Shown here one piece after another: positions 7,552-14,408 of a DNA stretch of 36,191 nucleotides; position 1 is the stretch's first letter; each line of letters starts with the position of its first letter. This stretch comes from Oscillibacter sp. UBA6647 (lineage in GTDB: Bacteria; Bacillota; Clostridia; Oscillospirales; Oscillospiraceae). The position numbers were made by a program, and so were the translations under genes. Where the stretch lies: NCBI GenBank assembly GCA_002455655.1, contig DKLF01000137.1, positions 1 through 36,191 on the forward strand, in the 5' to 3' direction. The notes beneath the pieces were generated by a model. That model did no database searches and was not told the origin of the DNA. It saw only the letters and a list, made by a program, of their open reading frames with translations.

Positions 7552-8034
7552 TTACAGCTCCAGCTCCATATAAATCGTTTCCGGCAGGGGGCTGTCGTTA
7601 TAGCAAGGAATATTCTGAAATCCCCGCCGCCGGTACATGGTGATGGCCTGTGTCAAAAACGGCAAGGTGTCCAGCAGCATTTTTTGATAACCGATCTCCC
7701 TCGCGTCCGCCAGAAGCCGGTCCAGCAGCACCCCGGAAATTTTCTGCCCGCGATATTGTGGACGGACATACATCCGCTTCAGCTCACAGCGGGTGTCGTC
7801 CAGTTTTCGCAGCGCGGCGCACCCCACCGCAGCGCCGTCCACCCGCGCAAGATACACCCGCCCATCCGGTAGGCCATATTTGCTTTCAAGGTCGTGAAGC
7901 TCGGCGTCGTAGTGCTGGAGGTTCAGATAGTCCGCAACGGATGGACTCTCCCGCACCAGCATCTCCGTATATTCCTGAAACAGCGAACAAGTCTCGTCCT
8001 GACAGTCATATGCCAGCTCCACCGTCAAGCTCAT
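7552..8034 (-). CDS. GNAT family N-acetyltransferase (copy 2, tandem paralogue)
   Basis: 160 residues from the ATG at 8034, chosen because GAAGGAGGT lies just before it and because the length then equals the paralogue at 7018-7500. A longer reading from 8067 is possible. Motif A reads LKRMYVRPQYRGQKISGVLLDRLL; the RxxGxG/A signature is degenerate here (RGQKIS), so cofactor binding may be altered relative to copy 1. The end motif GFQNIPCYNDSPLPETIYM is conserved. The first 29 nt overlap the end of mutY, so the ribosome binding site lies inside mutY and translation is probably coupled. The pair arose by tandem duplication. Confidence 0.86.
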   Translation of the reverse strand: MSLTVELAYDCQDETCSLFQEYTEMLVRESPSVADYLNLQHYDAELHDLESKYGLPDGRVYLARVDGAAVGCAALRKLDDTRCELKRMYVRPQYRGQKISGVLLDRLLADAREIGYQKMLLDTLPFLTQAITMYRRRGFQNIPCYNDSPLPETIYMELEL

Positions 8035-9142
8035 GGGAAGGACCTCCTTCAAGCTGTTTTTCACCATGGTATTCCTCCAGTGCGGTTCTTGCCTCTTCCT
8101 TCATTCGGATGAAAGCCGATGGCACAGCCAGCCGGTCCAGCGCCAATCGGCCCGCCCATAAAAAGTCCTCCGGTCCGCTCCCAGAAACCTCCAACACATA
8201 ACACGTCATATGCCACTCCACATGGGTAAAAATATGCTTCGCCGTCAATCGGCGCTTCCACGCCCGGGGAGAAAGCATCCAGTGGGCGCATAGATCGGCC
8301 GCCGCCGTCTCGTCCAGCGCGCCCTCTCCGTTGGGAAACTCCCACAGCCCCGCCAGCAGACCGCCCTCGGGCCGCTTGCGCAGAGCAATCTCTCCGCCCC
8401 GCAGGAAAAGAAACACGGTTTTTTCCTCAATCCGCCGGGCCTTTTTGGGGGACTTTACCGGCAAACGCTCCGCTGTTCCCCGGCTTCGACCAAGGCAGCG
8501 CGCCATAAGAGGGCACTGTGCGCATTTTGGCAGGCCATTCGGCACGCAGACCACGGCCCCCAACTCCATCAGCGCCTGATTGAAAATGCGGATGTCCTCC
8601 GAATCGCGGGGCATCAAAGCGCCAATTTGTTCCCGAACGGCTCTTTTCGTCCCGGAATCGGCAATGTCGTCATGACAGTCCGTCAGCCGGGTAAACACCC
8701 GGAGTACGTTGCCGTCCACCGCCGGTTCCCGCAGTCCAAAGGCCGCCGAAGCCACAGCAGAGGCTGTGTAGTCCCCGATCCCCGGCAAGGCAAGAAGTCC
8801 GTCATAGGTATTGGGAAAGCGCCCCTCCTCGGTCATGGCCACCAGTCGCGCCGCCCGTTGCAAATTTCTTGCCCGACTGTAATAGCCAAGGCCTTCCCAT
8901 TGCTTGAGAAGCGTCTCTTCGGACGCGTCCGCCAGCGCCTCCACCGTGGGAAACGCAGCGAGAAACCGCGCATAATACCCCAGCACCGCCGCAACCCGTG
9001 TCTGCTGGAGCATCACCTCCGACACCCAAATGCGGTAAGGGTCCCGGGTGTTTCGCCAAGGCAGGTCCCGGGCATTCGCACGATACCAAAAAAGAAGCGG
9101 GGAAACAATATCCGATAGAGTTGTCAGATGGGTACGGGGCAT
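8006..9142 (-). CDS. mutY: A/G-specific adenine glycosylase
   Basis: 378 residues from the ATG at 9142 (CAGGAG site upstream); an earlier ATG at 9199 lies right at the predicted transcription start and is less likely. It removes adenine mispaired with 8-oxoguanine in the GO repair pathway. Visible: DLPWRNTRDPYRIWVSEVMLQQT at the N-terminus, the helix-hairpin-helix LPGIGDYTASAV, the catalytic Asp in VDGNVLRVFTR and the [4Fe-4S] loop CVPNGLPKCAQCPLMARC (spacing 7-2-5). The C-terminal NUDIX-like recognition domain (about 225-360) includes LLAGLWEFPNGEG. It heads a six-gene minus-strand run and overlaps the GNAT gene by 29 nt. Confidence 0.95.
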   Translation of the reverse strand: MPRTHLTTLSDIVSPLLFWYRANARDLPWRNTRDPYRIWVSEVMLQQTRVAAVLGYYARFLAAFPTVEALADASEETLLKQWEGLGYYSRARNLQRAARLVAMTEEGRFPNTYDGLLALPGIGDYTASAVASAAFGLREPAVDGNVLRVFTRLTDCHDDIADSGTKRAVREQIGALMPRDSEDIRIFNQALMELGAVVCVPNGLPKCAQCPLMARCLGRSRGTAERLPVKSPKKARRIEEKTVFLFLRGGEIALRKRPEGGLLAGLWEFPNGEGALDETAAADLCAHWMLSPRAWKRRLTAKHIFTHVEWHMTCYVLEVSGSGPEDFLWAGRLALDRLAVPSAFIRMKEEARTALEEYHGEKQLEGGPSHELDGGAGI

Positions 9143-9205
9143 GATATACTGTACTCCTGAAAAGTAAATTTCAAGGCTCCGTCCTTCAGGAGGAACCATG
9201 CTCCA

Positions 9206-9214
9206 AGTATAGCA
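9206..9214 (-). promoter_or_regulatory. Possible extended -10 promoter of mutY
   Basis: On the minus strand TGCTATACT is an extended -10 element (TATACT at 9206-9211). No good -35 is seen. Transcription would start near 9199, giving a leader of about 57 nt to the mutY start at 9142. Confidence 0.45.
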
Positions 9215-9293
9215 TATTTCGCTGCATGGGGATATCCCTTTTTTAAATTTTTCGGAAGCTTCTTATGCGTGGTCGGGGCAGGAGGATGATTTT

Positions 9294-9554
9294 ATGAATT
9301 GGAGAAAAAGAGGCGGCCCCGGGCGTTACCTCGCTCCCATTGCCTGCGCGGTTTTCATGGCGGTGCTGATGCTGGGCATGATTTGGCTAATGGTCTGGGT
9401 CTTTGAAACGGACCCGGCGGGCATTCCGCCTGCGCCGGTGGCGGCGCTGCTGTTGGCGCTTCCGGCGGCGGTGATTGTAGGCGTGATTTGGGCATTGATT
9501 CAGCGCCTGCGGGAGCTTGGCCAGGGAGAAGAAGAAGACGCGAAGCGCTATTGA
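9294..9554 (+). CDS. Small two-helix membrane protein
   Basis: 86 residues. After a basic N-terminus (MNWRKRGGPGR) there are two hydrophobic helices, about residues 12-36 (ACAVFMAVLMLGMIWLMVWV) and 47-68 (AALLLALPAAVIVGVIWALI). A short charged cytoplasmic tail follows. Positive charges at the N-terminus suggest both ends face the cytoplasm. I recognise no family. A CAGGAGG site precedes the ATG. It is 55 nt before the YbjQ gene and probably co-transcribed with it. Confidence 0.7.
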   Translation: MNWRKRGGPGRYLAPIACAVFMAVLMLGMIWLMVWVFETDPAGIPPAPVAALLLALPAAVIVGVIWALIQRLRELGQGEEEDAKRY

Positions 9555-9609
9555 CTTTGGACCGATGCGGGCGGCGCATACACACAGAAAATGACAGGAG
9601 GAATTACAA

Positions 9610-9921
9610 ATGAAACTGGTTACGATTGAGACGATTCCCGGACGGGATCTGGAAGCCTTGGAAGCAGTGAAGGGTGCAGTGGTATTCAGCAAAAACTTCG
9701 GCCACGATTTTATGGCCGGGATGAAAACGCTGGTGGGCGGCGAGATCAAAAGCTACACGGACATGCTGGACGAGGCCCGGGCCATTGCCACAAAGCGCAT
9801 GATGGACGAGGCGGAGCATTTGGGCGCGGACGCGGTGGTGGGCCTGCGGTACGCATCCTCTTCCGTGATGCAAAGCGCGGCTGAGGTTGTGGCCTACGGC
9901 ACGGCGGTAAAATTCAGATAA
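9610..9921 (+). CDS. YbjQ/UPF0145 family protein
   Basis: 103 residues, the usual length for this small pentamer-forming fold. Family features are the GAVVFSKNFGHDFMAGMKTLVGGEIKSYTDML segment and MMDEAEHLGADAVVGLRYASS, with an ending VVAYGTAVKF. The fold has been labelled heavy-metal-binding on thin evidence; the molecular role is unknown. A good ACAGGAGG site precedes the ATG. The TAA stop overlaps the ATG of the next gene by one nucleotide (TAATG), so the two are translationally coupled. Confidence 0.9.
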   Translation: MKLVTIETIPGRDLEALEAVKGAVVFSKNFGHDFMAGMKTLVGGEIKSYTDMLDEARAIATKRMMDEAEHLGADAVVGLRYASSSVMQSAAEVVAYGTAVKFR

Positions 9922-10631
9922 TGCGTATCACATTTTTGGCGCACAGTGGCTTTCTTGTGGAGCTGGACGGCGTTTATCTCCTGTTTGACTGGTGGAAAGG
10001 CGAACTGCCGCCCCTTTTGGACAAGCCTCTGTTCTGCTTTGCAAGCCATGCCCACGGCGACCACTTTACCTCAAAAATTTTCTCTCTGGACGACGGGAGC
10101 CGCGAGGTCCGCTTCCTGCTGGGGAGCGGCATCGAACTTTCCGCCGAAAACCGGGAAAAATGGGGGCTCTCTCCCGAAACGGCGGAAAAGTGCGCCGTGT
10201 TGGACGGAAACGAACACATGGAGCTGCCCCACGGCGTCACGGTGGAAACTTTGCCCTCTACCGACGAGGGCGTTGCGCTGATCATCGCCTGTGAGGGGAA
10301 AACCCTTTACCACGCCGGAGATCTGAATTGGTGGCACTGGGAAGAAGAGCCGGGGGACTGGAACCGGAATATGGAGGCCGACTTTAAGCGGTATATTGAG
10401 CCTCTCCGGGGACGGCGCATTGACTTGGCCTTCGCCCCCTTGGACCCCCGTCAGGGAAAGGCCGCCGACTGGGGCCTTTGCTATCTCTTGAAGCTGGCGG
10501 AAGTTCAGCGGCTGATTCCCATGCATCAGTGGAAAGATTTCAGTCCCACGCAGCGCTTTTTGGAAGAACATCCTCAATGGGCGGAAACCCTGCTCCCGGT
10601 GGAGCGGATGGGACAGCAATGGGACCTTTGA
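9921..10631 (+). CDS. Metallo-beta-lactamase-fold hydrolase
   Basis: 236 residues. The metal-binding motif HAHGDH (about residues 43-48) is in FCFASHAHGDHFTS, and a second ligand set appears at LYHAGDLNWWHW (about 130). The short N-terminal strand (MRITFLAHSGFLVEL) is like the UlaG/YcjA-type group of MBL proteins acting on small phosphorylated or lactone substrates. No signal peptide is seen, so it is cytosolic. The substrate is unknown. Its start overlaps the YbjQ stop by one nucleotide. Confidence 0.87.
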   Translation: MRITFLAHSGFLVELDGVYLLFDWWKGELPPLLDKPLFCFASHAHGDHFTSKIFSLDDGSREVRFLLGSGIELSAENREKWGLSPETAEKCAVLDGNEHMELPHGVTVETLPSTDEGVALIIACEGKTLYHAGDLNWWHWEEEPGDWNRNMEADFKRYIEPLRGRRIDLAFAPLDPRQGKAADWGLCYLLKLAEVQRLIPMHQWKDFSPTQRFLEEHPQWAETLLPVERMGQQWDL

Positions 10632-10663
10632 GCCCCCATCTCATGGGAGCCCATCGGCTTTAC

Positions 10664-10715
10664 GAAAAAAAGTACGCTTCGGCAATTGATTTGCCAAAGC
10701 GTACTTCATTTTTAC
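10664..10715. terminator. Bidirectional terminator between MBL and ATPase genes
   Basis: A stem of 10 bp (10670-10679 with 10697-10706) continues after one mismatch with 5 bp (10681-10685 with 10691-10695). An A-run precedes and a T-run follows, so it suits both the plus-strand MBL unit and the minus-strand ATPase gene. Confidence 0.88.
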
Positions 10716-10746
10716 CGGGCATCCCCGTGCAGCCGCCATCTGTACT

Positions 10747-12036
10747 TTACAGCGTCTCAATCGCCCAGAGGGGCAGGTTCAAAAGTCCCTGTTCCCGGCG
10801 ATAGTCCGCAAGGGAAGTGCGGATGGTCTGCCGCGGCAAAAACCGCTCCCGGAAAACCTTCAGCTTTTTGGATTGGAGGTTCTGCTCCACCGCCACCTCC
10901 ACGGGGATGGCCTCCAACCCGTTGTCCACCAGAAACTCCACCTCCGCGGTACCTCGGGGAGCCATCCAGTAGCACACGACCATCTGGTTCAGGCTGTCGA
11001 GCTGCTGGAGCGCGTACTGCTCCGTCAGCGCCCCGTGATAGGCTTGGAACACGGAGTTGCCCTCCAGCAGCATGTCTTGCCGAAGACCAAGCATACAGCC
11101 AAGCAGGCCCACATCCGAAAGATACAGCTTAAACGCCCGGGCATCCTCGCTGGCCACCAGCGGCGACTCCGGCACCTCTGCCCGATGGATGTCCCGGGCA
11201 AGGCCGTTGTCCGTCAGCCACGTCAGCGCGGCGTCAAACTCCCGGGCGCGGGCGCCTTCCTTCATAGCTCCAAAGAGAAATTTCCGGTTCTCCCGGTCTA
11301 GCTGCCGGGGAATGCTGCTCCACAGCGTCCGGATGCGAGACAGCGCGTCAATGGGCGCATACTTTGAAAAACTCTGCTCGTAGACGGACAGAATGCGCAT
11401 CTGTGCCTCCCGGGCGGCAAAAAAATCGCGGTCCGCCGCAAAGGCGCCGACCGCTTCGGGCATACCGCCCACGAAGCAATAGTATTTTAAAAATCGGATA
11501 TAGTCCTGACGATAGTTAGGGGTCAAGTCATAGCGGCACTCCCGCAGCATCTCCACGTACTCCTCCCGGCCCACTGCACGGAGAAACTCGAAAAAAGACA
11601 GAGGGTGCAAATCCAGCACCTCCACCCACTCCGCAGGGAAGGGTGCGCCGCTTCGGATTGCCGCGTCCAGACCGCTGCTGCCGCAGAGAACATGATACTG
11701 CGGCGCCTCTTTCCCAAACAACTTCAGGCAGGCCAGCGCCTGCGGAATGGCCTGAATCTCGTCAAACACCAGCAGCGTCTCCGCCGGGTCGATTTTGTAT
11801 CCGGCATACAGCTCCAGCTCCGTGACAATCCGGTCCACCGAAGGCTTTTCGTCAAACAAACCGGAAATCCGGACTCTGCTTTCAAAATCCACATATACGC
11901 ACCGCGCATATTCCCTCTCGCCAAATTCCCGCAGCAGCCAAGTCTTGCCAACCTGTCTGGGGCCCCGCAATATCAGCGGACGGCGGGTTTTCCGCTCTTT
12001 CCATTTTTTAAGATGCCCATAGGCTGTACGATCCAT
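10747..12036 (-). CDS. AAA_14/DUF4143 family ATPase
   Basis: 429 residues from the ATG at 12036 (AGAGGGA 10 nt upstream); a GTG at 12045 is a less likely start. Residues about 18-130 are the AAA ATPase part with Walker A GPRQVGKT and Walker B LLVFDEIQ. Residues about 220-375 are the DUF4143 part, in which a restriction-nuclease-like core is expected (VEFLVDNGLEAIPVEVAVEQNLQSKKLKVF, an E-x-K-like arrangement). Such proteins are common and often multicopy in gut bacteria; the function is not established. It has its own strong promoter and terminator, so it is monocistronic. No toxin or mobile-element partner is beside it. Confidence 0.88.
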   Translation of the reverse strand: MDRTAYGHLKKWKERKTRRPLILRGPRQVGKTWLLREFGEREYARCVYVDFESRVRISGLFDEKPSVDRIVTELELYAGYKIDPAETLLVFDEIQAIPQALACLKLFGKEAPQYHVLCGSSGLDAAIRSGAPFPAEWVEVLDLHPLSFFEFLRAVGREEYVEMLRECRYDLTPNYRQDYIRFLKYYCFVGGMPEAVGAFAADRDFFAAREAQMRILSVYEQSFSKYAPIDALSRIRTLWSSIPRQLDRENRKFLFGAMKEGARAREFDAALTWLTDNGLARDIHRAEVPESPLVASEDARAFKLYLSDVGLLGCMLGLRQDMLLEGNSVFQAYHGALTEQYALQQLDSLNQMVVCYWMAPRGTAEVEFLVDNGLEAIPVEVAVEQNLQSKKLKVFRERFLPRQTIRTSLADYRREQGLLNLPLWAIETL

Positions 12037-12160
12037 CCGGGTCACTTCCCTCTCATATCATTCGGGCGCGGCTTTCCCTGTTCGCCGCGCCCGCAAGCCC
12101 TGCTCCGCCCGTTCCTCGGCGCGGGCAGGTCAAAATCGGTAGAAATCTGTCACATTTATC

Positions 12161-12188
12161 ATTATAGCATATTCCCCCAAAGAGTCAA
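12161..12188 (-). promoter_or_regulatory. Strong promoter of the AAA_14/DUF4143 gene
   Basis: On the minus strand: TTGACT (12183-12188), a 16-bp spacer and extended TGC-TATAAT (12161-12166). This leaves a leader of about 118 nt. Confidence 0.82.
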
Positions 12189-12296
12189 ATGACTTTTCGG
12201 ATTTTGTGCACATAAATCATGCAAAATAGTGTCTGCGGGACGTAGCTTTTCACAAAGCCAAGGTGCTTTTCGTTCCGAAGCCAGAAAACAGCAAAC

Positions 12297-12329
12297 GCGG
12301 AGCGAAGGATTCAAGTTCCTCCGCTCCGC
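12297..12329 (-). terminator. Hairpin in the 391-bp gap downstream of the HPt gene
   Basis: Arms 12297-12309 and 12317-12329 give 13 paired positions with one mismatch and a 7-nt loop. On the minus strand it is followed by GTTTGCTGTTTT, a weak T-rich tract. It is the distal one of two hairpins and may back up the next one, or belong to an unrecognised small RNA. Confidence 0.5.
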
Positions 12330-12344
12330 TTATTTTCAAAAAAC

Positions 12345-12370
12345 CAAGGCCCCTTAAGCGGCCTTTTTTA
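12345..12370. terminator. Small terminator-like hairpin after the HPt gene
   Basis: A 6-bp stem AAGGCC/GGCCTT (12346-12351 with 12360-12365), 8-nt loop, T-run on the plus strand (12364-12369) and a T-run on the minus strand (A-run at 12338-12343). It is about 70 nt beyond the HPt stop. Nothing else is recognised in 12189-12296 or 12371-12436. Confidence 0.55.
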
Positions 12371-12436
12371 TTTTTCCTGCGCCTGTGCGCTGCTTGACGC
12401 GCGGCCCGCCGCCCCGTTGTCAAAAGAGGCGGCCAT

Positions 12437-12790
12437 CTATTTCTCCGTCAAAAGGCGCAGCACGGCGCGCTCCTCCATCAGGTCTGCGTACAGGCCCGGA
12501 AGATCCGTCTCTGCCGCCGCGCAGCCGCGCAGCGGTTCCACCAGCTCACCGCTGAGCCGGTAAATCCGGGTCAGGCCCAGATTCCCGGCCACGCCCTTCA
12601 GTGAATGGGCCGCCTCAAACGCGGCGGCACGGTCCCCCGCATCCAGCGCGGCACCCAGCGTGGCAAAGGCCGTGTCCTCTAGAAACAGGTCGAAGCACAT
12701 GGCGTACAGCGCCTCATCGCCCAAAAGGCGATTCATGGCTCCGTCCATGTCCGCGCCGTGGGCGCGGAGCTGATCGGTCAGCTTGCTCAC
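12437..12790 (-). CDS. Stand-alone HPt (histidine phosphotransfer) domain protein
   Basis: 117 residues, essentially a single Hpt four-helix bundle. The phosphoacceptor motif is AAHSLKGVAGNLGL with His62, and the N-terminal MDGAMNRLLGDEALYAMCFDLFLED is the usual first helix. Such proteins shuttle phosphate between receiver domains in multistep phosphorelays in the cytoplasm. No histidine kinase or response regulator is in the window, so its partners are encoded elsewhere. It starts 11 nt after the cupin stop and is probably co-transcribed with it, which is an odd pairing. Confidence 0.87.
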   Translation of the reverse strand: MSKLTDQLRAHGADMDGAMNRLLGDEALYAMCFDLFLEDTAFATLGAALDAGDRAAAFEAAHSLKGVAGNLGLTRIYRLSGELVEPLRGCAAAETDLPGLYADLMEERAVLRLLTEK

Positions 12791-12801
12791 AAAGGCGCGC
12801 C

Positions 12802-13146
12802 TTATTCGTTGATGATCAGAGCAATCAGCTCCACCGGCACGTCGCCGCGGTTTTCCAGACTGTGAGCATCGCCGCCGCCGGTTTCGGCAATGTCTCCGGT
12901 GTGGAGAATCACTTCCGTGCCATTGTCGCTAAAGATTGCCTCGCCGCTTAGAATGTAGTAAAACTCCGTCTCATGCTCGTGAGCATGGTACCCGAAGGAG
13001 CAGCCCGGATCGAGGGTCATGTGGTTGAAAATTCTGGCCTTGCCATACATCTGATCTGGTGTTGCCAAAACTTTGATGTGGGTTAAGCCCTTCCCTCCGC
13101 GTATGTTTTGATCCTCGCGATGGCAATTTTCTGAGCGCTGATACAT
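12802..13146 (-). CDS. Small cupin-fold protein
   Basis: 114 residues from the ATG at 13146, chosen because AGGAGG lies 8 nt upstream; an ATG two codons earlier is only 2 nt from that site. It is a single cupin barrel with motif 1 FGYHAHEHETEFYYILSGEAIF (HxHxxE, metal ligands) and motif 2 GDAHSLENRGDVPVELI. Single-domain cupins of this type bind a divalent metal and serve as small-molecule isomerases, dioxygenases or sensors. The substrate cannot be deduced. Its upstream promoter region is shared with the divergent lipoprotein gene. Confidence 0.87.
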   Translation of the reverse strand: MYQRSENCHREDQNIRGGKGLTHIKVLATPDQMYGKARIFNHMTLDPGCSFGYHAHEHETEFYYILSGEAIFSDNGTEVILHTGDIAETGGGDAHSLENRGDVPVELIALIINE

Positions 13147-13207
13147 TTTCATTTCCTCCTGTTCTTTCTGACGCCGGCCTTGCATCCGGCTGGATCCGAT
13201 GATACAA

Positions 13208-13236
13208 TTGACTGACAAAAATTATGCGGTTATCAT
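13208..13236 (+). promoter_or_regulatory. Promoter of the PhnD-like lipoprotein gene, in a divergent gap
   Basis: TTGACT (13208-13213), a 17-bp spacer and TATCAT (13231-13236). A mirror TATCAT on the minus strand (13199-13204) could be the -10 of the divergent cupin gene, with a weak -35. Confidence 0.65.
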
Positions 13237-13304
13237 ACCACACAGCCCCAAAAATGTCTACCCTTGCAGCCAACGAGCCTATGATTTATCTGGAGGAAAT
13301 TGCC

Positions 13305-14357
13305 ATGAAAAACGTTGCGGTCGCGCTGGCGGCGCTTTTGCTGATATCCTGCCTGTCCGCCTGCAAAGCGAGGCCCGGATCGACCTCCGCTTTCTCGTCC
13401 GCCTCTTCTTCCGCCGACGAACCGCTGAAGCTGGAAACGCTGCGGCTGGAGTTGACCCGCCGGGAGGGACTTTCTTCCGACACATTGATGTACGCCGTGC
13501 AGTCCCTTCCGCAGGCTTTGAAATCCGCGCTGGCCAACCACGGCGTGGAAGCTGGCACGGTAGAGGTCACCGTGGGCGCGTCTCCGGCGGCCACAGCTCA
13601 GGCTTTGGAGGAGGGCGGCGTGGATTTGGCCATACTGCCCGGAGATGCCTTTGTGGAGGCGGGCGGGTCCGCCGTCCCTTTGCTGACGGCACACGAGCAC
13701 GACGGCCTGCCCGACAGCTCCGACCCTGCCGACTGGAAAAGCGGGGAAAGTGTTCACAGCGAAGCAGCCTCCGGCGGGCAGCGATATCTGATTCTGGCAG
13801 GCCCGTCAGACTATGGCCTTCAGTTGACAAACCGGGCCGCGTCGGACACCCCCCTGACTTGGGATGAGCTTGATCGGGCCGGATGGCTTCTGACCCCGGA
13901 TGAAACAAACATGACCGACCTGTGGCTTGCGGATCACTATGAGGGGAACACCCTTTCTGACCTGACCGGGGAGGCCGTATGCACATTGCCAAGTGGGAGC
14001 GGACAAGATCTCCTGACCGCTCTGGCCGCAGGAGATGCGGACGTGGCCGTGATTCCCGCCGACATACGGTCGTATTTGGCGTCCTTCTGGCAGGGAGAGT
14101 TGCAGCGCCCCGACGGGATTTTTGACGAAACCGCGGTCATCGGCGTTACTGAGAAATACTATGACACGATTTTAGCCGTTCGTCCGGGAGACGAGATACT
14201 GACCGGGGAGGAGTTTCGCTCCGCTCTGGCGGCAGCGATGGAGGAGATGTCCCGTGTGCAGAGCGACGTTACCGGTGCGCTGGGTGGGGTCTTTTCCGCT
14301 CCGGTGAGCGACGGCGACCTGAACGGTATGCGCCGCCTTGTCACCCTTGGCAGCTGA
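13305..14357 (+). CDS. PhnD-like substrate-binding lipoprotein (orphan)
   Basis: 350 residues from the ATG at 13305 (TGGAGGAA site); earlier in-frame ATGs overlap the promoter. A lipoprotein signal peptide ends in the lipobox LSAC, so the mature protein is anchored outside the membrane. A Ser/Ala-rich linker follows, then a type 2 periplasmic binding fold of the PhnD (phosphonate/phosphite/phosphate) type: LETLRLELTRR, a VTVGASPAATAQALEEGGVDLAILPGDAFVEAGG core, and a second half containing SGQDLLTALAAGDADVAVIPADI. The ligand cannot be read from sequence. No permease or ATPase of an ABC system adjoins it, so it is either served by components elsewhere or acts as a sensor. Confidence 0.82.
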   Translation: MKNVAVALAALLLISCLSACKARPGSTSAFSSASSSADEPLKLETLRLELTRREGLSSDTLMYAVQSLPQALKSALANHGVEAGTVEVTVGASPAATAQALEEGGVDLAILPGDAFVEAGGSAVPLLTAHEHDGLPDSSDPADWKSGESVHSEAASGGQRYLILAGPSDYGLQLTNRAASDTPLTWDELDRAGWLLTPDETNMTDLWLADHYEGNTLSDLTGEAVCTLPSGSGQDLLTALAAGDADVAVIPADIRSYLASFWQGELQRPDGIFDETAVIGVTEKYYDTILAVRPGDEILTGEEFRSALAAAMEEMSRVQSDVTGALGGVFSAPVSDGDLNGMRRLVTLGS

Positions 14358-14370
14358 GTCTTAGCGCGAT

Positions 14371-14403
14371 AAAAAAGCACCGCCTGTCTGGCGGTGCCTT
14401 TTC
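14371..14403. terminator. Terminator between the PhnD-like and nuclease genes
   Basis: 8-bp stem GCACCGCC/GGCGGTGC (14377-14384 with 14390-14397) with a 5-nt loop, an A-run before and a CTTTT after. It can serve both convergent genes. Confidence 0.85.
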
Positions 14404-14408
14404 GGCCT

